Assembly: GCA_024449915.1 (NCBI GenBank)
Contig: JAMZAV010000029.1
Location: 1,488,001-1,552,000 of the forward strand
Length of the DNA stretch: 64,000 nucleotides
Reading direction: 5' to 3'
Source: Sweltsa coloradensis
Taxonomy: Eukaryota > Arthropoda > Insecta > Plecoptera > Chloroperlidae
Notes under the pieces: model-generated
Seen by the model: only the letters and a program-made list of their open reading frames with translations
Databases searched by the model: none
What the model was told of the DNA's origin: nothing
Position numbers and translations under genes: made by a program
Shown: one piece after another, positions 11,640-21,731 of the stretch
Layout: every line of letters begins with the position of its first letter
Numbering within the stretch: the first letter of the stretch is position 1

Positions 11640-12385
11640 CTCTGGATACGTAATCTACCACCAGAGGTCTCCAGCTTGTGTGTAGTTCTAGACTTGGTTT
11701 GCTGATACTGTCGAATGCACAGAGCATTGCTGCTGTTTCTTTAATTTTGCGCGTTCTGGGGTTGTTGTCTTTAAATAAAATTTTGGAATCGTCCCATTTT
11801 ATTGGTTGGTTGCATTCATATTATGGTCTTTGAGTCGCGAGCGAATTGTTTCTTTTTCTACTGCTTTTTTATGTTCATTTATACGTACTGACACTGGTCT
11901 TTCCGTCTCACCGAAGTATGTACGATTGCATCCACAGGGAATCGAATAAACTACGTGTTTTGACGCCTCGACCGGGTTGTAAGGTTTCGTCTTAGTAAGG
12001 ACACTTCTGAGGGTCAGAGGGGACCGGAAAACTGTCCTCAAATTAAAACGATGGGCTATTCTACGTAATTTTTCGCAAATTCCTGGAATGTAATCAATGA
12101 TGATTGTGGCTGTAGGTTTATCTAAGGGAGTCACTGGTTTTACATTATTGTCGACACAACGCTCAATCCAGTTTTTGCAAAGTGTAGGGGGATAGTCATT
12201 ACTTACGAAGGCGTTTTGTAGTAAACTCGTTTCCTCTTTTAAGGTATCTGCGTTGGAGCAAAAAAAAATTGCCCTCGTAACGAGACATGTGACTATTCCC
12301 GTTTTAACTTGTAGGGGGTGGTTTGAATTGAAATGCAAGTACTGGTTAGTGTGTGTTGGTTTGCGGTAAACCGTTGTGATTTGCG
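11640..12385 (-). mobile_element. Penelope-like retroelement fragment with GIY-YIG endonuclease
   Basis: The minus strand encodes the post-RT part of a Penelope-like element: TVYRKPTHTNQYLHFNSNHP at 12330-12385 (the conserved RKPTHT..YL.FNS.HP block), a linker, then the GIY-YIG-type segment VVYSIPCGCNRTYFGE with the typical downstream R-x-x-EH-x-x-A, followed by a C-terminal IKWDDSKIL block. The RT catalytic part is missing upstream, where GTT-type simple repeat follows. A frameshift near 11822 separates the GIY-YIG frame from the C-terminal block. No ATG start: this is a truncated, dead copy. Confidence 0.85.
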
Positions 12386-12914
12386 GTGGATTGGATGTAC
12401 TATTGTTGTGAATATTTGTGTTGCTATTGTTGTTGTTGTTTATGTTATTGTTGATAATAGCGTCGCACGCAAGTTGATCGTGACCAACTATTTGGGACGG
12501 TGTTTGATATGAAAAACATATTGATGCCCGATTGAATAATGTTTGCTCGTCGGTGGACTTCGGCGCCGACAGTGTTGGCTTGTTCTGCTTTTAACAATGA
12601 ACAGTCCATCAATAATATAATTTATGTGGCCAGGAATTAACCCATTCCCTCTGCTACTTAGTTATGCTGGGTTGCACGATCTGGGTTGATGACGCATGTA
12701 AACTGGCGAAATGACTCGGGCTCAAATAGGTGATGTTTTGTATTTTATATTATTTAGACTTGCAAGCGGAACCTCAGATTCTCTCCTCTCAAATCAATTG
12801 TGCTAGATCAGTTTTATATGCTTATATTTGTCATGTGATTTTCCTTGCATAGTGTTCAAAGCTCTTAAAGGGGCTAAAAACCCAAAAAAATATTTTTTAC
12901 CACGTGATCTATAG
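12386..12914. other. No gene; short trinucleotide repeat
   Basis: Contains a short imperfect (GTT)n run at about 12400-12440 next to the Penelope fragment. The rest is AT-rich without a recognised feature. Confidence 0.45.
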
Positions 12915-13502
12915 CTCAATACTACACTAAAATGACAGTTTAAAAAATTATATCTTGTAACTGTGATTTAACACGAATTGTTTAATTTTTTTGATCCAGA
13001 AATTTGCGAAAATTGGTGTTTTGGGAAATTTCTAAAATCGGTTTTAACCTGCTTCTTTTTTGGTCCACATAGATACTAGAGCATAGTACCAATCTAAAAT
13101 GCCCCTTTATAACATCGTGTCTTGAAACTGTGCCCAAATATACCCTAAAACACACAAAAATATGCATTCCAAAATCGCACCCCATCTTGGTAATCAGCAT
13201 ATTTTGACCGAACTACTTGCCCAAATTACAAAACAAAATATAGAGAATTTACAGAAAAGCCTGTAGAGTACGTCAATAATGGCCAATATTTTTTGGATCA
13301 AAATCCTCCAATGTGATGGGGCATAAAGATCGTCCCCATTTGTTATTTCTCATGGGAGATTTTTGCCAATGGGACCTAGCTAAAAAAATGTCATGTTTGA
13401 CAATTTTTTGGGAGGTCATGGTGGCCCCAATAAATTTTCTGTTAATTGCTAAATTCATTACTAGTTAGCCTGAATGAAATATATTTTTTGATATTAGCGG
13501 TT
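12915..13502. repeat. Dispersed repeat C, uninterrupted copy
   Basis: Shares long stretches with 54040-54413 plus 55342-55560, for example ataacatcgtgtcttgaaa, atatgcattccaaaatc and catgggagatttttg. At the point where the second copy carries a 0.92-kb insertion this copy reads straight through (caataatggcc at about 13275). Family unknown; no coding frame with homology. Confidence 0.8.
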
Positions 13503-13739
13503 AAATACCCCCTTTGACATATTTATTTTTATTTTCTATATTAATTTTTTCACTTATTTATTGCACTTTTAACATGTCTTTTCAGACGTCGAGAGAAAAG
13601 CATCTTGTCGCATATTAATTCCTTATGTGGTTTTGAAACGTTTGTTCGTTAATGAAAAGTTGCTGGGAGATATTTTCATAAATCACTAGTTTTGTTAACG
13701 TTAGTAACCTTTTTTAATGAATCATGTTGTTCAATTTAA

Positions 13740-14165
13740 TTGGATGAGCGAAGCAATGACTTCAATTGAACTTACCCTGAAAAATAGCTCGGGTGTTTTT
13801 TTAATTTTGTTTTCGTTTGTTTGTTTTTGTATTTGAATTTTTTGCTCTCTACCGAAAACGACATAAAATGCGATATTGATGATAGTTGGAGGGCACCTTC
13901 CAAATAATTTAACTTATATATAACAAATTTTTGGGTACAACCGATTCAATATTTCACTAGAATGTCGTACTTAAACGATTTTTTCATTTTTCATTTTTAA
14001 TGCGAGTATTATTTGAAACACTTCGCTTGATATAATATTTGAATTAATGGAAAATCGGAGGAAATATTTTTCTAACTAGTACTTTTAGGGTACCGGTAAC
14101 GATAATGAACCAAATGAGCTCATCCATCAACGCGACTCGAAAAATCTTTAGCGAGTCGGCGTATT
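13740..14165 (-). mobile_element. HINE-like element (TTGGATGAG family), reverse orientation
   Basis: Starts ttggatgagcgaagcaatg and ends around gagctcatccatcaacgcgac followed by ctttagcgagtcgg. Same subterminal inverted repeat design as 1074-1673, but shorter and more diverged, and the terminal ctagt is not preserved. Confidence 0.55.
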
Positions 14166-14418
14166 TCTGGGAATATCACCGTTCACAGGACTCTGGGTTG
14201 ATATTGAAGAAGTGAAAAGAATTTTTTTTATACTCCACATTGAATCTTTTCCAAGCCCATATTTATTTTTCTAAGCGAAAAGTTTGGAAATGGTCTATAT
14301 GATAAAATTAAAAAAAATAACTTTCGTATTTATAGTCTAATTTGGAGTTTTTGCTTTGAAACTGAACACAAATCAGGATAAAATAGGACAGCAACAACAA
14401 CAACACCTCATCACGATC

Positions 14419-14479
14419 AGGGTCCACTAGATACCTAACAGCTGCTACAGCAGCTCAGCATAAGTATCTAGTGGACCCT
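14419..14479. repeat. Perfect 16-bp stem-loop with a nested inner stem
   Basis: Arms agggtccactagatac (14419-14434) and gtatctagtggaccct (14464-14479) are perfect complements. The 29-base loop holds a second stem, agctgc-taca-gcagct. It lies about 130 bp upstream of the SAP30BP-like retrocopy. It could be a tiny foldback element, a cruciform or a hairpin transcript; nothing shows which. Confidence 0.8.
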
Positions 14480-14609
14480 GTATACTATTATACACTTCTT
14501 TTGTTTCTAGCCTCAGAAGTGACAGAAAGCTCGTTCCCGAACTATTTTATGTTATTTTTACAAAAGTTAGACAGATTATGTTTAAGAGTTGAAAATGTTG
14601 TTGAAAGGA

Positions 14610-15595
14610 CACGCATAAGCATCTCTCATTGCAACTTACACTGACTCGGAATCTGAAGAAGGTGGTATTGAAGATGATATTAACCAGTCGCCTGTGAGTA
14701 ATAGTCCTATGTCAACAAACTCTACTAATTCAAACTCTGGTAGACCTTCTGGAATACTATCTCCCAGTACCCTTAGTAGTAGTACCTCAAAAGCATCTCG
14801 TCTGGTTCCATACGGTTCGTATGACGATGACACAGAATCAGATGAAGTTAATGACTTTGATAAAGACGATGAGGAGCGTTGGAAATCTTCGAAGAAATTA
14901 AGAGATGTTGATCTACTTCAGGGAGTTCACCTTCACCCCGAGCCCACTGGTGTTTGTTCAACTGATCTTCAACATAGAATTACATACTTGTTTGAAAAAA
15001 ATGGAAAAGGAAAATCTAGACATGAACTATGTAATTCAGCAGCTAAAGGATTTCAGTAACCCAAGAACTTACTAAACATTAATTCAGTTTTGTGGTACTA
15101 ACGAGTTGGGAACGAACATTAAAACCAATATTTATTATCCTCAAAGATGGGGGAAAGAGTCGTATTATGAGGAACTCGAGAAAAAGAGAAAGAATCGTGG
15201 GAAATCTAAGTGGGATCAAGTTGGAACAGCATCGAGGAGTGGTATGGTGGTAGGGTCCCAACAGATCACCCTTCTAAAACCTCCAGGTCTTGTTCAAGCA
15301 CCATCATTAGCCAGTGCCACAGGAACCAAGAGGAAAGTTATACTGGCATTTAGCTTACTTCCCAAGAAATCAAGAGTTCGTTTTAAGGCCTTGTTCAAAC
15401 ACCATTTTTGACAACAGGTAATGATACTGAAACCAAGGGGACAGTTTTGTCTGCATTTAGCTTCCTTCTCAAGAAAGGAAGAGTCTTTTCTAAGATCTTG
15501 TTCAAGCACCATTATTGACATCAGCTAGTGTCACTGGAACGAAGGGGAAAATTATATCTGCATCTGGCTCTCTTCCCAAGAAATCAAGAGTTTAA
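14610..15595 (+). pseudogene. SAP30BP/HCNGP-like processed pseudogene
   Basis: Resembles SAP30-binding protein (HCNGP family), a nuclear factor tied to transcription repression and splicing. Visible in order: an N-terminal TYTDSESEEGG segment (family: SSLAVYAEDSEPESDGEAG-like), an acidic/Ser-rich stretch, the conserved PEPTGVCSTDLQHRI helix, then IQFCGTNELGTN, an RWGKESYYEELEK segment, and KSKWDQVG followed by a C-terminal TGTKRK...KKSRV tail. No introns interrupt this ~330-codon region. Disabling changes: an in-frame stop just before the first homologous codon, a +1 shift at about 15057, a TAA inside the NPRTY-TLIQFC block, and further frame changes after 15390. The C-terminal unit is present three times (15289, 15390, 15497; periods 101 and 107). 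No clear poly(A) or target duplication was seen. Confidence 0.8.
15289..15595 (+). repeat. Triplicated 3' segment of the SAP30BP-like copy
   Basis: Three tandem ~100-bp units each begin cttgttcaa(g/a)caccat and end cccaagaaatcaagagt-like. Unit 3 ends with the stop codon; unit 2 is the most diverged and units 1 and 3 are the most alike. The repeats encode the basic C-terminus of the family. Confidence 0.85.
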
Positions 15596-16377
15596 TGTAC
15601 CGTCTACAAATTCAATTCATACACTTTATTTTTTATATTGACTAATTTACATGAAACACATACATACCTTGCTAAATATTTGTTTTCTAACAAAAATGAA
15701 AAGAATGGGGCCTATGTATTTAAGTGGTAAACTTATGTGTTGCGTAGTTCTTGAGACGTGTCCTCGAACTGCAGGCTACTATTAAAATAATTTTCAATAC
15801 ATTTTTTAAATTTTAATACTTTTCTGTACCATACCAGTTCCAGTTTCTTGTGGTTTGATTGTTTGATGAACAGCGTTGTAGACCTACTCTAGACATACCG
15901 TTTGCCCCTTAGATTCGGGGTAAAGCCTACCTAGTAGTCTAGTTGTTAAGTTGTTGAACAACTGTTGTAAGTTGTTTTGTAACAAACAATTCTCGTTTAA
16001 ACTCGACAGATACTTGTTGTTAGATGTTACATTGATATCAAACTGAACAATAATGGTTTAATATTTCCAAATTTTCTTCTCCATACACCCACTTAAAATG
16101 TGTCTGGCAACAAAAACTTAACCGTTACACACTAACCTTCGTGGTGAACTGCGTTCGTTTAAAAGGTTAATTTTACCCATGTAAACAATATTATAGGCTT
16201 ATATATAATATATTTTTATCTATGACTATGCTCATCACGTGACGTTCGGGGATACTTCCTCTAACGATAATGGCTCCAGTCTGTCTGATCTTCTCATTGA
16301 ACTTTTAATGAATCGTTGTTACAATACGTGCCTGACGTACTTGGCCCTATGAGATACCCAATACCAGACCACATTCT
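15596..16377. other. Intergenic DNA, no gene
   Basis: AT-rich to 16240, then rising GC as the decayed LINE begins. No open frame with recognisable content. Confidence 0.45.
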
Positions 16378-17510
16378 CTAAGTGACCGTCTATCTGGTCG
16401 GCTTGGCGACGTCGTCATCGGCCCGTCGATAGGCAGCGACCATCTCCCACTTGTCGTTTCCTCGGATGTACTTCCTCCTCCACCCTTCCGCGAATAGTTA
16501 AAAATAGTCAAGAATTGACAAGGATTGATGACGGTCTCTGCTACAAGCTTCTACAGTTGAGAGTTCCCTTTGTTATGGTGCACTTTATAGGCGCTTTTCT
16601 CGTGGGACGTCTCGCTCGTGTGCGTGTTTAAGAGCTTTCGTTTACCTTCTTTCTGGTTTTCTGCAAGGTACCTGCCTCTCTCCCCTTTTCTTCATGTTCT
16701 ACTGCCACGATATTCCATCCCCATTTCCCGATACCTTGCCTTTTACGCAGACGACACTGGTGCGTAGGTCATACGGCGAAAGAAGTCTTCCGCCGTCTAC
16801 AGCGTCAGATTACCGTTCTGTAATCATGGATGCGCCATTGGCGTATTGTGCCGAACGCCTTAAAGACCCAACTAATCCTTTTTCACAACCATCATAAATC
16901 CCAGAAGATGTCTCAACGACCATTCCTTCAGTCCATCTCACTCTGGGGCACTAGGTTGTACGCCAGCTAGGTCTGAGAAGTACCTTGGATAAATTTTTAC
17001 AGACATCCCTAACTGGGGTGATAATTGCCGTGACGTCATCAACTGCGCGCGGGCTCGTCTAGGTTTGCTTGTGATGCTTCGTGGGCGACTTTCAGGTTGA
17101 AGCTTCCTTACTATACGGCACACAATCAATCCTCCCTCTTTTCGAGTACGCGGCCCCGGCGCTGGTACCCGTCTTTGGAAGATGTCTCCGGCAATACTTC
17201 TCTCTGGGGAGAAAAAATCCTCCGTCGCATCGCTAGACTTCATCCGATGACGCAGAATGAAGACGTCTACACCCAAACTGGCGACGGCCGTCTCGAAATC
17301 CAACTAGACACTTGACGACATCGCAGAGGCTTACGTGCAACATCTTCCCGCAGGCGGGAGATACGTTTTACGACCTTCTCTTGCGCCCACGTGCCTTTCG
17401 GCCTGGCCTCCGCTTCAAGTACCCCCACCTCCCCTTTTGCCCATCCTGTCAACTGACTCTGACGGTCATATTTGTTCTATCTGTCTCTCACTGTCCGTCG
17501 ATTGACTGAA
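16378..17510 (+). mobile_element. Decayed non-LTR retrotransposon (Jockey-like), EN and RT relics
   Basis: Frames on + carry GPSIGSDHLPLVV (16426-16460), the SDHxP signature of an APE-type endonuclease; then LQGTCLSPLLF with HDIP (16661-16720), reverse-transcriptase motif 4; then YADDT (16744-16758), the catalytic motif, one frame away; then RSEKYLG and the thumb region (16975-17310) with WGEKILRRIARLHPMTQNED. The order is right for one ORF2, but much of the RT domain is deleted and several frameshifts and stops are present. Segment 17345-17510 is probably its 3' UTR. GC content is well above the surroundings. The clade call (Jockey/R1-like) is provisional. Confidence 0.75.
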
Positions 17511-17875
17511 CCTGTTCTGTCGTTGACCACAAAGTTAAGCAACCTCGGGCGTGGTCAGGGGTAGAATGGGTGAACGCTCTGCCCTGAAACACACGTATAC
17601 CGCTGGTTAGAGCATATGGAGGGTTCGAGAGTTTGTGTAATGGCTTCGTTCTCCTCGACGTCTGCTCGGCAGTCCGGGTTAGTGGAGGAACTTTAATGAC
17701 TGTCACTGTTACACCGTCCTTTCGGATGGGACGTAAAGCCGTAATTTACCTTGGTACGTTTAGAAAGGAGTAGGCTACGTGCCGGAGGGTTTCCCCTCCT
17801 CCCTCCTATTCATACTTCATCCTCATCAATCACCAGTCATCGTCTCGAATAGCCTTATTAGGCTAAAGAAGGCCA
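17511..17875 (+). mobile_element. 5S rRNA-derived SINE, copy 1
   Basis: 17511-17610 follows the 3' four-fifths of 5S rRNA: cctgttctgtcg, accacaaagttaagcaacc, tcgggcgtggtcag, gaatgggtgaacgc and acacacgtataccg match the 5S order (internal A box, intermediate element, C box). A body follows with accgtcctttcggatggga and cctcctccctcctattcata, shared with the reverse copy at 49092-49465. A 5S-derived head is the SINE3 design known from fish and a few other animals. The first ~20 bases of 5S appear to be missing or diverged. Confidence 0.7.
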
Positions 17876-18015
17876 AACTTTTTTGCACAACATTGTCCTT
17901 CCTGCCCTGTGGGCAGGCAAATATCAATATTAAAGATAAACGTAAAACAAAAAACAGTGTACCGGGAAAACTATTCCATCTGGTCAAAACTTTACAATAA
18001 AATGTATGGCACTTA

Positions 18016-18811
18016 ATAGGGAAACGCCAAAGTCGTTGTTAAACGAGTGAGTGAGCCATGTGTTGAGTACCCGATTACATTACTTTTCTTCCCCCTACCT
18101 TAGGCCTACCTAGTCTATCATAGGCTAGAGAGGCGCATTATGACCTTACAGTTGACGTTCCCGTCCCCGTATGCCAACTAAACTTTAAAAAACTATTATT
18201 TATAAGAATATAATTATCAAACTTAAATGCAAATGTTCCCGGGTACTCACCACATGACTCGCTCACTCGTCTAACTACGACTTTGTCGTTTCCCTAGTTT
18301 AGTTGGCTAAGGCGCCCTTGTAGCCGAAATGTGAAAGAAGTGGGTTCAATCCCCTGGTCGGGAAAGATTTTGTAATTTCTAGATTGTATTTAAAAAATAA
18401 TTAAACATGTTTGAAATGCAAATAACGCAGTGTAGTCCATCGTCTGTGGCAATAGGGCCTACTACGGTAAACATAGCCAGTACGAAATACGTGAAAATAT
18501 TGCAAGGTTTACTCAATCTACGAGCGGAATTTGGGGGTACCTTAATTGACGTCTAACATTCGACAGACCTTGCATGGGCACGGCATTTCACGGCCAGGCG
18601 AATAGCAAACAAAAAATATCTTTTCAAAATCTAAAACATTGTCGTAAAAATAATTTCTAAACATTGGAAGTCTATTTTTCAGTTTATTATTTCTTGTAGG
18701 TTTAAATCGCAATGAATCTTGCTGATTTTGTTAGCAGTTCTCAATAAACTCGTACCGGATGTCCGTTTAAAATTTCAGCGCAATCTGTTCAGCGATTCGG
18801 CTGATTTTCAA

Positions 18812-18848
<37 letters not shown>

Positions 18849-18930
18849 GCACGCAGAAAAACCATAAGGGCCGTTTAAGTCGAATGGAAATCACTACGTT
18901 CGCTACGCTCACTCGTTCAATTATCTATAC
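18016..18930 (+). mobile_element. HINE-like tandem unit 1
   Basis: Starts tagggaaacgccaaagtcgt. The first 281 bp (18016-18296) form a foldback: the ~58-bp start is repeated inverted at the end. Next comes a tRNA-like module (A box tagttggctaagg, B box gggttcaatcccc, 18299-18363), a ~450-bp body with agtacgaaatacgtgaaa and the cttgctgattttg block, an (AC)n/(GCAC)n tract (about 18812-18855), and an end reading cgttcgctacgctcactcgt. The end complements the gagtgagtgag near the start, so subterminal inverted repeats are present. A short insertion (aattgac) at about 18543 is unique to this unit. Confidence 0.8.
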
Positions 18931-19855
18931 TAGGGAAACGCCAAAGTCGTTGTTAAACGAGTGAGTGAGCCATGTGTTGAGTACCCGGTAACATTACTTT
19001 TCTCCCCTACATTAGGCCTACCTAACCTACCATAGCCTAGAGAGGCGCATTGGTCTTACAGTTGACGCGCCCGTATACCTACTAAACTTAAAAAAAACAT
19101 TATTTATATGAATATAAATATCAAACATAAATGCAAATGTTCCCGGGTACTCACCACATGACTCGCTCACTCGTCTAACAACGACTTTGGCGTTTCCCAA
19201 GTCTAGTTGGCTAAAGCGCCCTTAAGGCCGCTTTACACGGAGAAGTTGAAAAAGTAAAAAGTAAAAAGTGAAAAGAACGAGTAGGAAGAGAAAAAGAAAT
19301 CCCCTGGTCGGGAAAGATTTTGTAATTCCTAAATTGTATTTAAAAAATTATTAAACATGTTTTGAAATGCATATAACGCAGTGTAGTCTATCATCTGTGA
19401 CAATACTATGGAAAACATAGCCAGTCCGAAATACGTGAAAATATTGCAAGGTTTACTCAATCTACGAGCGGAATTTGGGGGTACCTTGACGTCCAACATT
19501 CGACAGACCTTGCATGGGCACGGCATTTCACGGCCAGGCAAAAAACAAACAAAAAATATCTTTTCAAAATCTAAAACATTGTCGTTAAAATAATTTCTAA
19601 ACATTGGAAGTCTATTTTTCAGTTTATCATTTCTTGTAGGTTTAAATCGCAATGAATCTTGCTGATTTTGTTAGCAGTTCTCAATAAACTCGTACCGGAT
19701 GTCTGTTTAAAATTTACGCAATCCGTTCAGCGATTCGGCTGATTTTCAACGTACACACACACACACACACACGCACGCACGCAGAAAAACAATTAGGGCC
19801 GTTTAAGTCGAATGGAAATCACTTCGTTCGCTACGCTCACTCGTTCAATTATTAC
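18931..19855 (+). mobile_element. HINE-like tandem unit 2, chimeric tRNA-like module
   Basis: Head-to-tail with unit 1 (join ttcaattatctatac|taggg). Same plan, but the middle of the tRNA-like module is replaced: after gttggctaaagcgccctta the sequence switches to a purine-rich insert (19224-19300, aggccgctttacacggagaa then aaagtaaaaagt repeats) before resuming at aaatcccctggtcgggaaag. The B box is destroyed. Confidence 0.8.
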
Positions 19856-20746
19856 TAGGGAAACGCCAAAGTCGTTGTTAAACGAGTGAGTGAGCCATGT
19901 GTTGAGTACCCGATTACATTACTTTTCTTCCCCCTACCTTAGGCCTACCTAGCCTATCATAGGCTAGAGAGGCGCATTATGACCTTACAGTTGACGCGCC
20001 CGTCCCCGTATACCAACTAAACTTTAAAAAACTATTATTTATACGAATATAATCAAACTTAAATGCAAATGTTCTCGGGTACTCACAACATGACTCGCTC
20101 ACTCGTCTAACTACTACTTTGGCGTTTCCCTAGTCTAGTTGGCTAAGGCGCCCTTGTAGCCGATATGTGGGAGACGTGGGTTCAATGGTCGGGAAAGATT
20201 TTGTAATTTCTAGATTGTATTTCAAAAATAATTAAACATGTTTTGAAATGCATATAACGCAGGGTAGTCCATCATCTGTGGCAATAGGGCCAACTATGGT
20301 AAACATAGCCAGTACGAAATACGTGAAAATATTGCAAGGTTTACTCAATCTACGAGCGGAATTTGGGGGTACCTTGACGTCCATCATTCGACTGACCTTG
20401 CATGGGCACGGCATTTCACGGCCAGGCGAAAAACAAACAAAAAATATCTTTTCAAAATCTAAAACATTGTCGTTAAAATAATTTCTAAACATTGGAAGTC
20501 TATTTCTCAGTTTATCATTTCTTGTAGGTTTAAATCGCAATGAATCTTGCTGATTTTGTTAGCAGTTCTCAATAAACTCGTACCGGATGTCCGTTTAAAA
20601 TTTCAGCGCAATCTGTTCAGCGATTCGGCTGATTTTCAACGTACACACACACACACACACACACGCACGCACGCAGAAAAACCATCAGGGCCGTTTAAGT
20701 CGAATGGAAATCACTACGTTCGCTACGCTCACTCGTTCAATAATAC
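19856..20746 (+). mobile_element. HINE-like tandem unit 3
   Basis: Complete unit of 891 bp with foldback 5' end (19856-20132), tRNA-like module whose B box is shortened (gtgggttcaatggtcggg), body, (AC)n tract and terminal cgctacgctcactcgttcaa. Confidence 0.8.
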
Positions 20747-21731
20747 TAGGGAAACGCCAAAGTCGTTGTTGGACGAGTGAGTGAGCCATGTGTTGAGTAC
20801 CCGGTAACATTTCTTTTCTTCCTCTTACCTTAGGCCTCCCTATAGCCTATCATAGGCTACAGTGGAGCATTTTGGCCTAAACTATGGCCTAAACTTTTAC
20901 ACAACTCCCGGACCAACAATCTACCATTAAGCAAGACCCGGCAGTCACACGGAATATTCAGTTGAAGACTGCCAACAACAGCAACCTCCGGCACAGTGAT
21001 TTCCACCAATACCCTATTATTTATACGAATATAATTATCAAACTTAAATGCAAATGTTCCCGGGTACTCACCACATGACTCGCTCACTCGTCTAACTACG
21101 ACTTTGGCGTTTTCCTAGTCTAGTTGGCTAAAGCGCCCTTGTAGCCGAAATGTGGGAGACGTGGGTTCAATCCCCTGGTCGGGAAAGATTTTATTTCTAG
21201 ATTGTATTAAAAAAATAATTAAACATGTTTTGAAATTCATATAACGCAGTGTAGTCCATCATCTGTGGCAATAGGGCCTACTATGGTAAACATAGCCAGT
21301 ACGAAATACGTGAAAATATTGCAAGGTTTACTCAATCTACGAGCGGAATTTGGGGGTACCTTGACGTCCAACATTCGACAGACCTTGCATGGGCACGGCA
21401 TTACACGGCCAGGCGAAAAACAAACAAAAAATATCTTTTCAAAATCTAAAACATTGTCGTTAAAATAATTCCTAAACATTGGATGTCTATTTTTCAGTTT
21501 ATCATTTCTTGTAGGTTTAAATCGCAATGAATCTTGCTGATTTTGTTAGCAGTTCTCAATAAACTCGTACCGGATGTCTGTTTAAAATTTCAGCGCAATC
21601 TGTTCAGCGATTCGGCTGATTTTCAACGTACACACACACACACACACACACACGCACGCACGCAGAAAAACAATTAGGGCCGTTTAAGTCGAATGGAAAT
21701 CACTACGTTCGCTACGCTCACTCGTTCAATT
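20747..21731 (+). mobile_element. HINE-like tandem unit 4 with an exon-like insert
   Basis: Same plan, but the loop of the foldback 5' end is replaced at about 20870-21012 by ~140 bp absent from the other units. That insert is open on the minus strand for over 40 codons with balanced codon use (for example EITVPEVAVVGSLQLN, then CDCRVLLNGRLLVREL). The tRNA-like module here is the best preserved in the array (gtgggttcaatcccctggtc). The array ends at 21731 before taactttcgc. Confidence 0.8.

Noticed and set aside
19329..21527. Repeated ~100-codon minus frames in the array
   Set aside because: The same frame recurs because the units are repeats; it varies in length between units and has no domain.
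18016..21731. CRISPR array
   Set aside because: Eukaryotic context, ~0.9-kb period and no short repeat-spacer pattern.
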